A stretch of 64,000 bases of DNA, from NCBI RefSeq assembly GCF_027286305.1, contig NZ_CP114599.1:4198001-4262000 (forward strand), in the 5' to 3' direction. Position 1 is the stretch's first letter; each line of letters opens with the position of its first letter. Position numbers and translations under genes: made by a program. Below the pieces are notes generated by a model. The model was not told where the DNA came from, ran no database searches, and saw only the letters and a program-made list of their open reading frames with translations. The DNA is from Phenylobacterium sp. NIBR 498073. GTDB taxonomy: Bacteria > Pseudomonadota > Alphaproteobacteria > Caulobacterales > Caulobacteraceae. Below are positions 44,230 to 52,214 of this stretch, one piece after another.

Positions 44230-44727
44230 ATGACTTTCACGAAACTCGCGCCCGTCGCGCTCGGCGGCGTCCTGCTGACCAGCCTGCTGGCCAGCGCCAG
44301 CCTCGCCCAGCAGCCGCCGCCCGCCGCCGCGCCGGGCCAACCGCGCGACGGTCGCGGCGAATGGCGCCGTGCCGATCCCGAAGCGATGGCCGCGCGCCGC
44401 GCCGACCATCTGCGCGCGGCGCTGCAGCTGCGGCCAGAGCAGGAGCCGGCGCTTAAGGCGTTCCTCGCCGCCAGCCAGCCGGCCGCCCGCCCGGCCCCCG
44501 GCGACCGCGCCGCCATGGCCGCGATGACCACGCCCCAGCGGCTCGACGCCCAGCGGGCGCGGATGACCGAGCGGCTCGCCCGCTTCGACCAGCGCGCGGC
44601 GGCGACCAAGAAGTTCTACGCTCAGCTGAGCCCGGCCCAGCAGAAGGCCTTCGACACCCTGGCCCCGCGCGGCCCCGGCAAGGGCATGGGCGGACGTCAC
44701 GGCGGCCATGGACCGCAGGGCGGCTAG
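44230..44727 (+). CDS. Spy/CpxP-like periplasmic protein with LTXXQ-type motif
   Basis: A 165-residue protein. The signal peptide runs about 1-26 (ending ASLAQ), then helical, Arg/Ala-rich segments. An HLRAALQLRPEQEPAL block and a second LSPAQQKAFDTL block match the LTxxQ repeats of Spy/CpxP. The C-terminus is Gly/His-rich and could bind metal. Relatives act as ATP-independent periplasmic chaperones or metal sensors. It is followed after 28 bases by the ASCH-like gene and then ccmC, so it may belong to the cytochrome c maturation transcript. Confidence 0.8.
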   Translation: MTFTKLAPVALGGVLLTSLLASASLAQQPPPAAAPGQPRDGRGEWRRADPEAMAARRADHLRAALQLRPEQEPALKAFLAASQPAARPAPGDRAAMAAMTTPQRLDAQRARMTERLARFDQRAAATKKFYAQLSPAQQKAFDTLAPRGPGKGMGGRHGGHGPQGG

Positions 44728-44755
44728 CCCGCTTCCGTGCTAAACAGGGCGGGCG

Positions 44756-45346
44756 ATGCTGTTCAAGGCGCCCGTCCTGGCGGCCATCGCGGAAGGCAAG
44801 GTCGACCTGGCCTTCCGTCGGTGGCGCAAGCCGACCGTCAAGGCCGGCGGGACCCTGACCACGCCGGTCGGGGTGCTGGCCATCGACGCGATCGCCGTCA
44901 TCGCCCCCGAAACGATCAGCGACGCCGACGCGGTCCGGGCCGGCTACGCCGACGCCGCCGAGGCGCTGGCCGCCCTTGAGGGCGAGGCCCCCGTCCACCG
45001 CATCGCCTTCCGGCTGATCGGCGAGGATCCGCGCCGGGCCCTGCGGCTCGACGTCTCCAGCGCCGCCCTCGACGAGATCGAGACCCGTCTGGCCCGGCTC
45101 GACGCCCGCGGCCCCTGGACCGCCGCGGTGCTCGAGCTGATCGCCGCCCATCCGGGGGTGCGGGCGCCGGACCTGGCCGCCCGGCTCGGCCGCGAGACGC
45201 TCGCCTTCAAGATCGACGTGCGCAAGCTCAAGGCGCTCGGCCTGACCGAAAGCCTTGAGGTCGGCTACCGGCTGTCGCCCCGCGGCCATGCGCTGCGCAC
45301 GCGCCGCTTGCAGCAGGGATCGCCCGAGGCTAAGCCGCAGGCATGA
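44756..45346 (+). CDS. ASCH/PUA-like protein with C-terminal winged-helix-like region, coupled to ccmC
   Basis: A 196-residue protein. The N-terminal half (MLFKAPVLAAIAEGKVDLAF then TTPVGVLAIDAIAVI) resembles an ASCH domain, a PUA-like RNA-binding fold. The C-terminal half (about 115-185; VLELIAAHPGVRAPDLAARL, DVRKLKALGLTESLEVGYRLS) reads like a winged helix. The combination suggests a nucleic-acid-binding regulator, which is inference. The stop overlaps the ccmC ATG as ATGA, tying its translation to heme delivery. I do not know a named function. Confidence 0.7.
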   Translation: MLFKAPVLAAIAEGKVDLAFRRWRKPTVKAGGTLTTPVGVLAIDAIAVIAPETISDADAVRAGYADAAEALAALEGEAPVHRIAFRLIGEDPRRALRLDVSSAALDEIETRLARLDARGPWTAAVLELIAAHPGVRAPDLAARLGRETLAFKIDVRKLKALGLTESLEVGYRLSPRGHALRTRRLQQGSPEAKPQA

Positions 45347-46071
45347 TCCCGGCGCCGGCCTTTCTGTCGAATCCCGAGCGGTTCATGGTCTTTTCCCGCT
45401 GGGCCGCCCCGATGTTCGGCGCGATCGCGCTCGTCCTGGCGCTGGCGGGCCTGTGGCTCGGCTTCACCGCCCCGGAGGACTACCAGCAGGGCGACACCGT
45501 CCGGCTGATGTTCATCCATGTGCCGGCCTCGTGGATGAGCATGTTCGTCTACGCCTGCCTGGCGACCGCGAGCTTCCTGGCGCTGGTGTTCCGCCACGCC
45601 CTGGCCGACGCCGCCGCCCGCGCCGCAGCCCCGCTGGGCGCGGCCTTCACCTTCATGGCGCTGTTCACCGGCTCGCTGTGGGGCCGCCCGATGTGGGGCA
45701 CCTGGTGGCAGTGGGACGCGCGGATGACCTCGGTGCTGGTGCTGTTCCTGGTCTACCTCGCCTACATGGCCCTGCGCGCCTCGCTGGACGACGAGACCAA
45801 GGCCGCCCGCGCCTGCGCGATCCTGGCCCTGGTCGGGGCGGTGAACCTGCCGGTGATCAAGTTCTCGGTCGACTGGTGGAACACCTTGCACCAGGGGGCC
45901 TCGGTGTTCCGCGCCGAGGGCCCGGCGATGACCAACGACTATCTGTGGCCGCTGCTGCTGATGGGCCTGGCCTACATGTCGGCCTTCGGCTCGCTGTGGC
46001 TGGTCGGCATCCGCGCCCAGGTCTGGCGCCGCCGGGCCGAGGCCGCGGCCCTGCGCGCGGCGAGAGGATAA
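45343..46071 (+). CDS. ccmC: Heme exporter protein CcmC
   Basis: A 242-residue membrane protein with six helices that passes heme to CcmE. The tryptophan-rich heme-handling WWD motif is WGTWWQWDARMTSVLVLF, and histidines in periplasmic loops (FIHVPASWMS and NTLHQGASV) are the heme ligands of the family. It overlaps the ASCH-like gene upstream and is followed 4 bases later by ccmD. Confidence 0.95.
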   Translation: MIPAPAFLSNPERFMVFSRWAAPMFGAIALVLALAGLWLGFTAPEDYQQGDTVRLMFIHVPASWMSMFVYACLATASFLALVFRHALADAAARAAAPLGAAFTFMALFTGSLWGRPMWGTWWQWDARMTSVLVLFLVYLAYMALRASLDDETKAARACAILALVGAVNLPVIKFSVDWWNTLHQGASVFRAEGPAMTNDYLWPLLLMGLAYMSAFGSLWLVGIRAQVWRRRAEAAALRAARG

Positions 46072-46075
46072 CCCG

Positions 46076-46219
46076 ATGCTCGACCTCGACGCCGGCAAGT
46101 ATGCGCTTTTCGTGTGGCCGGCCTATGGCCTGACCGCGCTGGTCTTCCTCGGGATGATCGTCTTCACCCTGCGCCAGTCGCGCATCTGGCGCCGCCGCGC
46201 CGAGCAGGACGGCCAGTGA
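46076..46219 (+). CDS. ccmD: Heme exporter protein CcmD
   Basis: A 47-residue single-pass membrane protein with the usual CcmD layout: a short N-terminus with YALFVWPAYGLT, one helix (about 12-33), then a basic tail RQSRIWRRR. It stabilises CcmE in the CcmABCD complex. Position between ccmC and ccmG confirms it. The TGA overlaps the GTG start of ccmG. Confidence 0.92.
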   Translation: MLDLDAGKYALFVWPAYGLTALVFLGMIVFTLRQSRIWRRRAEQDGQ

Positions 46220-46734
46220 ACCGCACCCTCGCCTTCCTGCCGCTGGCCGCGCTGCTGGCGCTCGGCCTGCTGTTCGGCCTCTATTCGCTCAAGCGCGACC
46301 CGCAGGTGAAGCCCGACGCCCTGGTCGGCAAGCCGCTGCCCGAGCTGACCCTGCCGGCGCTCGACACCGGCCGCCCGGTGCGGCTGCACGACGCCGCCCA
46401 ACCGGCGCCGGTGCTGGTCAACATCTTCGCCTCGTGGTGCGCCCCCTGCGAGATCGAGCATCCGGTGCTGGTCGACCTGAAGAAGCAAGGCGTGCGCATC
46501 GTCGGCGTCGCCTACAAGGACGCGCCCGAGAACACCAAGGCCTTCATCGGCCGGCTCGGCGACCCTTATTCCGAACGCCTGGTGGACCGCGACGGCCGGG
46601 CCGGCATCGACCTCGGCGTCACCGGCGTGCCGGAGACCTACCTGGTCGGCCCCGGCGGCCAGATTCTGGCCAAGCACACCGGGCCGCTGACCCCGGAAAA
46701 GGCGCGCGAGCTGCTGGCCAAGGCGCCGCGTTAA
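46216..46734 (+). CDS. ccmG: Periplasmic thiol:disulfide oxidoreductase CcmG/DsbE
   Basis: A 172-residue membrane-anchored thioredoxin-fold protein that reduces apocytochrome c. It has an N-terminal anchor (about 5-24), then the active site WCAPC with C75 and C78, and the cis-proline segment GVTGVPETYL. The GTG at 46216-46218 overlaps the ccmD stop as GTGA; the frame is open further upstream but that extension covers ccmD. ccmE, ccmF and ccmH are not in this window. Confidence 0.94.
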   Translation: MNRTLAFLPLAALLALGLLFGLYSLKRDPQVKPDALVGKPLPELTLPALDTGRPVRLHDAAQPAPVLVNIFASWCAPCEIEHPVLVDLKKQGVRIVGVAYKDAPENTKAFIGRLGDPYSERLVDRDGRAGIDLGVTGVPETYLVGPGGQILAKHTGPLTPEKARELLAKAPR

Positions 46735-46784
46735 CCAATCCTTGAGGCGGCGCAACGAAACCTCGCCAAGGTTCCGTTAACCAT
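46731..46784 (+). promoter_or_regulatory. Two TTAACC half-sites upstream of a small gene
   Basis: TTAACC at 46731-46736, overlapping the ccmG stop, and TTAACCAT at 46777-46784, 14 bases before the GTG of the small Pro/Gln-rich gene. TTAACCAT is a known half-site for the cell-cycle regulator CtrA in Caulobacter. The spacing between the two is not the canonical full CtrA site, so binding is speculative. Confidence 0.35.
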
Positions 46785-46797
46785 AGTTGCGCCGCCC

Positions 46798-47049
46798 GTG
46801 AGCACGATCCGCCCGCCGATCTTCCCGCCCCCGCAGCCGCAGGCTCAGCCGACGGCGCCCGTCCGCAGCAGCGCCCAGCAGGCGTTCTTCGCGGCGGCCA
46901 CGGGTCGCCCGGCGGCTCAGGTTCAGCCGCAGGTTCAGGCGCAGCCCCAGGCCCAGGCGGCGCCGGCCCAGCGCATGCCCGCCTCGCTGCCCGCCGACCC
47001 GCCGCAGAAGATCCTGCGCCCGGGTTCGATCCTGGATATCCGGGTCTAG
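46798..47049 (+). CDS. Small Pro/Gln/Ala-rich hypothetical protein
   Basis: An 83-residue protein of no family I recognise. The N-terminal three quarters is low complexity (Pro, Gln, Ala, with repeated QAQPQ-like units); the C-terminus PPQKILRPGSILDIRV looks more conserved. It has no signal peptide or membrane helix. The start is a GTG, and no strong ribosome site is visible. It is convergent with the MarR gene. It could be a short disordered adaptor; the call rests on frame and composition only. Confidence 0.5.
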   Translation: MSTIRPPIFPPPQPQAQPTAPVRSSAQQAFFAAATGRPAAQVQPQVQAQPQAQAAPAQRMPASLPADPPQKILRPGSILDIRV

Positions 47050-47069
47050 CGGCCCACGCCCTTAGCCGC

Positions 47070-47654
47070 TCAGGCCGCCTTCTTGAGCTTCTTCTTCTTG
47101 GCCTTGTCGGCCTTGTCGGCCTTGGCCTTCTTCGGCTTCTCGGCCTTGTCCGCCTTCGGCTTCTTGGCCGCGAGCGGCACCGGCTCAGCGGCCGCCTCGT
47201 CGCCGGCGCGGATCAGCTCGCGCAACCCGGCGGTCAGAGCCTCGCGCTTGGCGCTCGACAGCAGCCGCAACAGCCGCGCATCCGCCGCCGCCATCTTCGG
47301 CTTGGCTTCGGCCAGGGCCGCGCGGCCGGCCTGCGTCAGGCTGACGGCGTTGGCGCGGGCGTCGGCGGTCGAGCGTTGGCGCTCCAGCAGGCCCTTGACG
47401 ATCATCCGCGCGACCATGTCGGCCAGGGTCGAGCGGTCGATGCCGGTCGTGCGCACCAGGTCGGTCTGGGTCAGGCCCTCATAGGCCTCCACCGCCGCCA
47501 GCACCGCGTATTGTCGCTGGGTGACCCCGCCCTCGCCCTGCTCGTCGGCATAGATGTCGAGCGCCAGTTGCAGCGCCCGGTGCAGCAGATGACTGGGCGA
47601 CTTCTCCAGGGCCGGCAGGCCCTTCTTCTTGTCCTGGGACTTCGACTTGGCCAT
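47070..47654 (-). CDS. MarR family transcriptional regulator with Lys/Ala-rich tail
   Basis: A 194-residue MarR protein. The dimer helix HLLHRALQLALDIY is followed by the wHTH with TQRQYAVLAAVEAYEGLTQTDLV and the recognition part TGIDRSTLADMVARMIVKGL, then the wing RSTADARANAVSLT. After residue 150 a Lys/Ala-rich tail with repeated KADKAEKPKKAK-type units follows; it resembles histone H1-like tails and may add non-specific DNA binding. The ATG at 47652-47654 gives the usual start. A palindrome lies about 50 bases upstream. Confidence 0.9.
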   Translation of the reverse strand: MAKSKSQDKKKGLPALEKSPSHLLHRALQLALDIYADEQGEGGVTQRQYAVLAAVEAYEGLTQTDLVRTTGIDRSTLADMVARMIVKGLLERQRSTADARANAVSLTQAGRAALAEAKPKMAAADARLLRLLSSAKREALTAGLRELIRAGDEAAAEPVPLAAKKPKADKAEKPKKAKADKADKAKKKKLKKAA

Positions 47655-47702
47655 CCGGTTCCACCCCCGCCTGTCGACACGCCTGGACGCTACCGGCCTA
47701 CG

Positions 47703-47720
47703 GTGTCGATTTGACGACAC
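47703..47720. promoter_or_regulatory. Inverted repeat upstream of marR, likely its operator
   Basis: GTGTCG (47703-47708) and CGACAC (47715-47720) flank ATTTGA. It is an 18-base interrupted palindrome 49 bases before the MarR ATG, in the usual length range of MarR operators. Self-repression is inferred. Confidence 0.6.
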
Positions 47721-47761
47721 ATGGTCAGTGGTCGGCGCCGGCGCCAGGGGGTGCGGGCGCG

Positions 47762-48370
47762 CTATTCGACGTGGGGCGGCGGCGGCTCGTCGGTCTTGGC
47801 GTACTTCATCATCAGCGGCACCTGGGCGAAGCCGAACAGCACCGTGAGGATGAGCAGGCCGGGGAAGCGGAACACCACCCAGATGTCGTCAGGCTGGGTG
47901 CGCCAGACGATCTCGTTGAGCCCAGCCAGGGCCAGGAAGAACAGGCCGTAGTTGAGGGTCAGCTTGCGCCAGCCCTCGTCCGGCATCTTCACCGCATCGC
48001 CCAGCAGCAGCTTCAGCGGGTTCTTGCGCAGGATCAGCCCGCCCAGCAGCGCCACGCCGAACAGGCTGTTCATCACCGTCGGCTTCAGCTTCACGAAGCG
48101 GACGTCGTGGAAGAACAGGGTCAGGCCGCCGAACACCAGGGCCGCGCCGCCGGCGATCAGCGGGAACGGGGCGATGCGCTTTTCGAAGGCCAGGCCGACG
48201 ACCAGGCCCAGGGCCGACCCGCCGACCAGCCACCAGGTCGCCTGGACCAGGGCCTCCTGCGAGGTCATGCCGCCGCCGCGGTTGAGGAAGAAGCCGATCA
48301 GGAACGCGACCAGACCGCCATAGTCGACGACGCCGCGGACCCACTTGCGAGCGGCCGGAGAGAGCTTCAT
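47762..48370 (-). CDS. yciB: Inner membrane septation protein YciB/IspZ
   Basis: A 202-residue integral membrane protein with about five or six helices. Family motifs are DYGGLVAFLIGFF near the N-terminus, FHDVRFVKLKPTVMNSLFG in the middle, and GWRKLTLNYGLFFLALAGLNEIVWR near the end. Its E. coli relative contributes to septation and envelope synthesis with cell-division proteins. The ATG overlaps the ftsY stop by four bases (48367-48370), so they form an operon. Confidence 0.93.
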   Translation of the reverse strand: MKLSPAARKWVRGVVDYGGLVAFLIGFFLNRGGGMTSQEALVQATWWLVGGSALGLVVGLAFEKRIAPFPLIAGGAALVFGGLTLFFHDVRFVKLKPTVMNSLFGVALLGGLILRKNPLKLLLGDAVKMPDEGWRKLTLNYGLFFLALAGLNEIVWRTQPDDIWVVFRFPGLLILTVLFGFAQVPLMMKYAKTDEPPPPHVE

Positions 48371-49302
48371 GCCTCGTCGAGTCCAACCAGGGTGCGGGCG
48401 AAGGCGCGGGCCTTGAACGGCTGCAGATCGTCGATCCCCTCGCCCACGCCGATGAGCTTGATGGGGCTGTCGGAGGCCTGGGCCACCGGCACCAGCACCC
48501 CGCCGCGGGCGGTGCCGTCCAGCTTGGTCATGACGATGCCCGACACCCCGATCTGGTTGCCGAAGATGTTTTCCTGGGCCAGCGCGTTGCGGCCGACCGT
48601 GGCGTCAAGCACCAGCAGGGTCTCGTGCGGGGCCTCGGGCTCGACCTTCTTGACCACGCGGATGACCTTCAGCAGCTCGTCCATCAGGCCCTGCTTGTTC
48701 TGCAGGCGGCCGGCGGTGTCGATCAGCACCACGTCGTAGCCCTCGGCCTTGGCGCGCTCGACCGCATCGAAGGCCAAGCCAGCGGCGTCCGAACCGGTCG
48801 GACGCGACATGAAGTCGGCGCCCGAGCGCTCGGCCCAGACCTTCAGCTGCTCGACGGCGGCGGCGCGGAACGTGTCGCCGGCCACCACCAGCACCTTGGC
48901 CCCGCGTCCCACCAGGTCGGCGGCGATCTTGCCCAGGGTGGTGGTCTTGCCCGAGCCGTTCACGCCGATGAACATCACCACATACGGGCGCGGCCCGGCG
49001 AGCGGCGTGAAATCGCCCTCGCGGCTCTCCAGCTCGGCGCCGATGGCCTCGGCCAGGGCTTCCTTGATCTCGCGCTCGTCGACGCTCTTGCCGAACTTCT
49101 CGTCGGAAAAGCGCTGGGTGATGCGCGCAGCCGAATGTGGGCCGAGATCGGCCTCGATCAGCATTTCTTCCAGCTCGTCGAGCTTGGCTTGGTCCAGCGG
49201 CTGCTTGGTGAAGGTGGAGACCACCTGTTCCGTCATCTGCTTCGACGAGCGCGACAGCCCGGCGGTGAGACGTTGGAACCAGCCCTTCTTCGGTTCGGTC
49301 AT
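48367..49302 (-). CDS. ftsY: Signal recognition particle receptor FtsY
   Basis: A 311-residue SRP GTPase that docks ribosome-SRP complexes at the membrane. It has the N-domain (about 10-90), then GVNGSGKTTTLGKIA (G1), DTFRAAAVEQLKVWAER, DTAGRLQNK (G3), TKLDGTARGG (G4) and GVGEGIDDLQPF at the C-terminus. It lacks the long acidic A-domain of E. coli; a basic amphipathic start (KKGWFQRLTAGLSRS) probably gives membrane binding. Confidence 0.97.
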   Translation of the reverse strand: MTEPKKGWFQRLTAGLSRSSKQMTEQVVSTFTKQPLDQAKLDELEEMLIEADLGPHSAARITQRFSDEKFGKSVDEREIKEALAEAIGAELESREGDFTPLAGPRPYVVMFIGVNGSGKTTTLGKIAADLVGRGAKVLVVAGDTFRAAAVEQLKVWAERSGADFMSRPTGSDAAGLAFDAVERAKAEGYDVVLIDTAGRLQNKQGLMDELLKVIRVVKKVEPEAPHETLLVLDATVGRNALAQENIFGNQIGVSGIVMTKLDGTARGGVLVPVAQASDSPIKLIGVGEGIDDLQPFKARAFARTLVGLDEA

Positions 49303-49349
49303 GGGCCGCTTCTAGCCCGTCAAACGGTTGCGCGATAGAGGATGAAGGC

Positions 49350-49976
49350 ATGGACGCCCTCGCCGCCGCCTTCGTCTGGTTCGACTACGCCGCCGTCGCC
49401 GTGTTCGGCGCCACCGGGGCGCTGGCGGCGGCCCAACGCAAGCATGACATCGTCACCTTCGCCTTCTTCGCCGCGGTGACCGGCGTCGGCGGCGGGACCA
49501 TGCGCGACCTCTTGATCGAGGCGCCGGTCTTCTGGGTGCAGCGGCCGAGCTACATCATGGTCTGCATCGCCGCGGCGGCGGCGGTGTGGATCTTCGGGAC
49601 GGGCCCCGGGCGGATGCGGGTGCTGCTGTGGCTCGATGCGCTTGGCATGGCCGCCTACAGCGTGGTCGGTGCGGCCAAGGCCCTGGCGCTCGGCGTGCCG
49701 CCGTTCTCCGCCGTGCTGATGGGCGTGATGACCGCCTGCTTCGGCGGCATCGTCCGCGACGTGCTGGCCCACGAACCCTCGGTGCTGCTGCGGCGGGAGA
49801 TCTATGTGACCTGCGCCCTGGCCGGGGCGAGCCTGTTCGTCGTGCTCTACGTGCTGGGGGTCCGCGGCCTCTGGCCGGGCGCCGCGGGCTTCGCCGCCGC
49901 CTTCGCCGTGCGCGCCGGGGCCATCCGTTGGGGCTGGACCCTGCCGGCCTTTCCCGGACGGGGCAAGGCGGAGTAG
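49350..49976 (+). CDS. TRIC-type trimeric intracellular cation channel family protein (UPF0126/YicG)
   Basis: A 208-residue membrane protein of two homologous three-helix halves plus one extra helix. Each half has the family glycine/arginine motif: GVGGGTMRDLL in the first and CFGGIVRDVL in the second. Relatives form trimeric K+-permeable channels. The physiological role in bacteria is unclear. It is divergent from ftsY, 47 bases apart. Confidence 0.92.
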   Translation: MDALAAAFVWFDYAAVAVFGATGALAAAQRKHDIVTFAFFAAVTGVGGGTMRDLLIEAPVFWVQRPSYIMVCIAAAAAVWIFGTGPGRMRVLLWLDALGMAAYSVVGAAKALALGVPPFSAVLMGVMTACFGGIVRDVLAHEPSVLLRREIYVTCALAGASLFVVLYVLGVRGLWPGAAGFAAAFAVRAGAIRWGWTLPAFPGRGKAE

Positions 49977-50004
49977 TTCCCGCACCGATCGAGATCGCGC
50001 GATC

Positions 50005-51315
50005 TCAGAGAACGGCGGCGATCGCCCGCGTCCCGTCATGACCGGTGACCCGCATCGGCGCGACGCCGCCGATCGCGGCCGCGCCGGTGAAGGCGATCTC
50101 GGTGAAGTCCTCGGCCCGCGCCACGCCCTCGCGCTCGACCAGGCCCATCAGGGTCCGGCCGACCTGGCGGTCCAGATGCCGGACCAGCGCCGCCTCGCCG
50201 GCCGCGCGCAGCCGGGCCGCACGCGCCTTGATCACCGGCCGCTGCAGCTGCGGCATCCGCGCGGCGGGCGTGCCAGGACGCGGGCTGAACGGGAAGACGT
50301 GCAGGAACGACAGCTCGGCCGCCTCGACCAGCGCCAGGGTGTTCTCGAACATCTCGTCGGTTTCGGTCGGGAAGCCGGCGATCAGGTCGGCGCCGAAGGC
50401 GACGTCGGGGCGCACCGCGCGCACGCCGGCCACCAGCTTCAGGGCGTCGGCCCGGCTGTGACGACGCTTCATGCGCTTGAGGATCATGTCGTCGCCGGCC
50501 TGGAGCGACAGGTGCAGATAGGGCATCAACCGGCGGTCCTCGGCCAGCACCCGCATCAGGTCCGGGTCGATCTCGGCCGCGTCGATCGACGACAGCCGCA
50601 GCCGCGGCAGATCGGGGACCAGCTTCAGGATCCGGGCGACCAGCTGGCCGAGCGTCGGCTGGCCGGGCAGGTCAGCGCCCCAGCTGGTCACGTCGACCCC
50701 GGTCAGCACCACTTCCTGATAGCCCTGGGCGGCCAGCTTGCGGGCCTGCTCGACCACCTCGCCGGCCGGGGCCGAGCGCGAGTTTCCGCGGCCATACGGG
50801 ATGATGCAGAAGGTGCAGCGGTGGTCGCAGCCGTTCTGGACCTCGACATAGGCCCGGGCGCGGTCCTTCAGCCCGTCGATCAGATGACCGGCGGTCTCGC
50901 GCACGCTCATGATGTCGTTGACGCGGACCTTGCCCTCGGGGACCCGGTCGGCATAGGCGCCGGCCTGGGACTTCTCGGCGTTGCCGAGCACCAGGTCGAC
51001 CTCGGCCATGGCGGCGAAGGCGGCCGGATCGATCTGCGCCGCGCAGCCGGTGACGATCAGCTTGGCGGCGGGGTTCTCGCGCCGCGCCTTGCGGATCGCC
51101 TGGCGCGCCTGGCGCACGGCCTCACCCGTCACCGCGCAGGTGTTGAAGACGATGGCGTTCGAAAGCCCGTCCTCAGCGGCGCGGGCGCGGATGACCTCGC
51201 TTTCATAGGCGTTCAGCCGGCAGCCGAAGGTGACGATGTCGACGCCGGTCGCATCGGCCGGCGCCACGTGCGGCGTCAGCTCGAAGTTATCGGTGATGTC
51301 GTGCTCGGCGCTCAC
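50005..51315 (-). CDS. mtaB: tRNA t6A37 methylthiotransferase MtaB
   Basis: A 436-residue radical SAM enzyme adding a methylthio group to N6-threonylcarbamoyladenosine 37 in tRNA. The three N-terminal cluster cysteines are in TFGCRLNAYESE, NTCAVTGEA and VTGCAAQ. The radical SAM motif is CDHRCTFCIIPYGRG. The C-terminus contains a TRAM-like RNA-binding part. The start is a GTG (51313-51315) overlapping the dapF stop as GTGA; the longer in-frame extension upstream runs through dapF and is not real. Confidence 0.93.
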   Translation of the reverse strand: MSAEHDITDNFELTPHVAPADATGVDIVTFGCRLNAYESEVIRARAAEDGLSNAIVFNTCAVTGEAVRQARQAIRKARRENPAAKLIVTGCAAQIDPAAFAAMAEVDLVLGNAEKSQAGAYADRVPEGKVRVNDIMSVRETAGHLIDGLKDRARAYVEVQNGCDHRCTFCIIPYGRGNSRSAPAGEVVEQARKLAAQGYQEVVLTGVDVTSWGADLPGQPTLGQLVARILKLVPDLPRLRLSSIDAAEIDPDLMRVLAEDRRLMPYLHLSLQAGDDMILKRMKRRHSRADALKLVAGVRAVRPDVAFGADLIAGFPTETDEMFENTLALVEAAELSFLHVFPFSPRPGTPAARMPQLQRPVIKARAARLRAAGEAALVRHLDRQVGRTLMGLVEREGVARAEDFTEIAFTGAAAIGGVAPMRVTGHDGTRAIAAVL

Positions 51316-52139
51316 GGCAGGGTTCCGGTGAAATCCACCTGGGCGGGGCCGGTCATGATCACATGGCCGTCGCTCTCGCGCCACTCGATGACCAGCTCGC
51401 CGCCGTCCAGCACCAGGGTCGCCTTGCGATCCACGAGGCCGCGGCGATAGGAGGCCACCAGCGCCGCGCAGGCGCCGGTGCCGCAGGCCTTGGTCAGGCC
51501 CGCGCCGCGTTCCCACACTTTCAGCCGGATGCGGTCGCGGGCGACGATCTGGGCGAAGCCGACATTGACGCCCTCCGGGAACAGCCGGTGATGCTCGATC
51601 ATCGGGCCGACCTGCACCACCGGCGCAGCCTCGGCGTCCGGCACGAAGAACACCACGTGCGGATTGCCCATCGAGACGCAGCCGGGCGTGTGCAGGATCG
51701 GATCGTCGATGGGGCCGACCTGCAGCTCTATGCCGCGGGTGTCCATCTCCTCCTCCAGCGGGATCTGCCGCCAGTCGAGGCCCGGCTCGCCCATGTCGAC
51801 GCTGACGATCTTGTCGCCGGCGCGGGTCGCGGTCAGCAGGCCGCCTTGAGTCTCGATCACCGCCTGGTCGCGACCAGAGGCCTCCATCAGCAGCCAGCCG
51901 ACGCAGCGGCTGGCGTTGCCGCAGGCCCCGACCTCGTCGCCGTCGGCGTTCCAGAACCGCACGCGAGCGTCAGCTTTTTCCGACGGCTCTATAGAAACCA
52001 GCTGATCGCAGCCGACCCCGGCCTGGCGGTCGGCGATCGCGCGCACCTCCGCCGCAGTGGGCGCGAAGGGGGCGGTGCGGGCCTCGACCACGACGAAGTC
52101 GTTGCCGAGCCCGTTCATCTTCAGGAACGGACGGCTCAT
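51312..52139 (-). CDS. dapF: Diaminopimelate epimerase
   Basis: A 275-residue PLP-independent epimerase making meso-diaminopimelate for lysine and peptidoglycan. The two catalytic cysteines are C73 in GACGNASRCVG and C219 in TKACGTGACAA. The start FLKMNGLGNDFVVVEA is conserved. It is the first gene of a dapF-mtaB operon, an order common in alphaproteobacteria. Confidence 0.97.
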   Translation of the reverse strand: MSRPFLKMNGLGNDFVVVEARTAPFAPTAAEVRAIADRQAGVGCDQLVSIEPSEKADARVRFWNADGDEVGACGNASRCVGWLLMEASGRDQAVIETQGGLLTATRAGDKIVSVDMGEPGLDWRQIPLEEEMDTRGIELQVGPIDDPILHTPGCVSMGNPHVVFFVPDAEAAPVVQVGPMIEHHRLFPEGVNVGFAQIVARDRIRLKVWERGAGLTKACGTGACAALVASYRRGLVDRKATLVLDGGELVIEWRESDGHVIMTGPAQVDFTGTLP

Positions 52140-52214
52140 GGCCGGGGCTATATAGGCGAGCTGCGATCACCTTGCACGCGACAAGCCCAGCCGGCCCCGC
52201 TAAGCGTAACCGCC

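Noticed and set aside
46216..49302. Possible defence or phage island between ccmG and ftsY
   Set aside because: The genes here (small Pro/Gln-rich protein, MarR regulator, yciB, ftsY) are core or house-keeping; no nuclease, toxin, integrase or phage gene was seen, and the tyrosine recombinase at 16982 is ordinary XerC.
51363..52214. N-terminal extension of the prolyl oligopeptidase frame
   Set aside because: It is antisense to dapF; the signal peptide at 52215 marks the real start.
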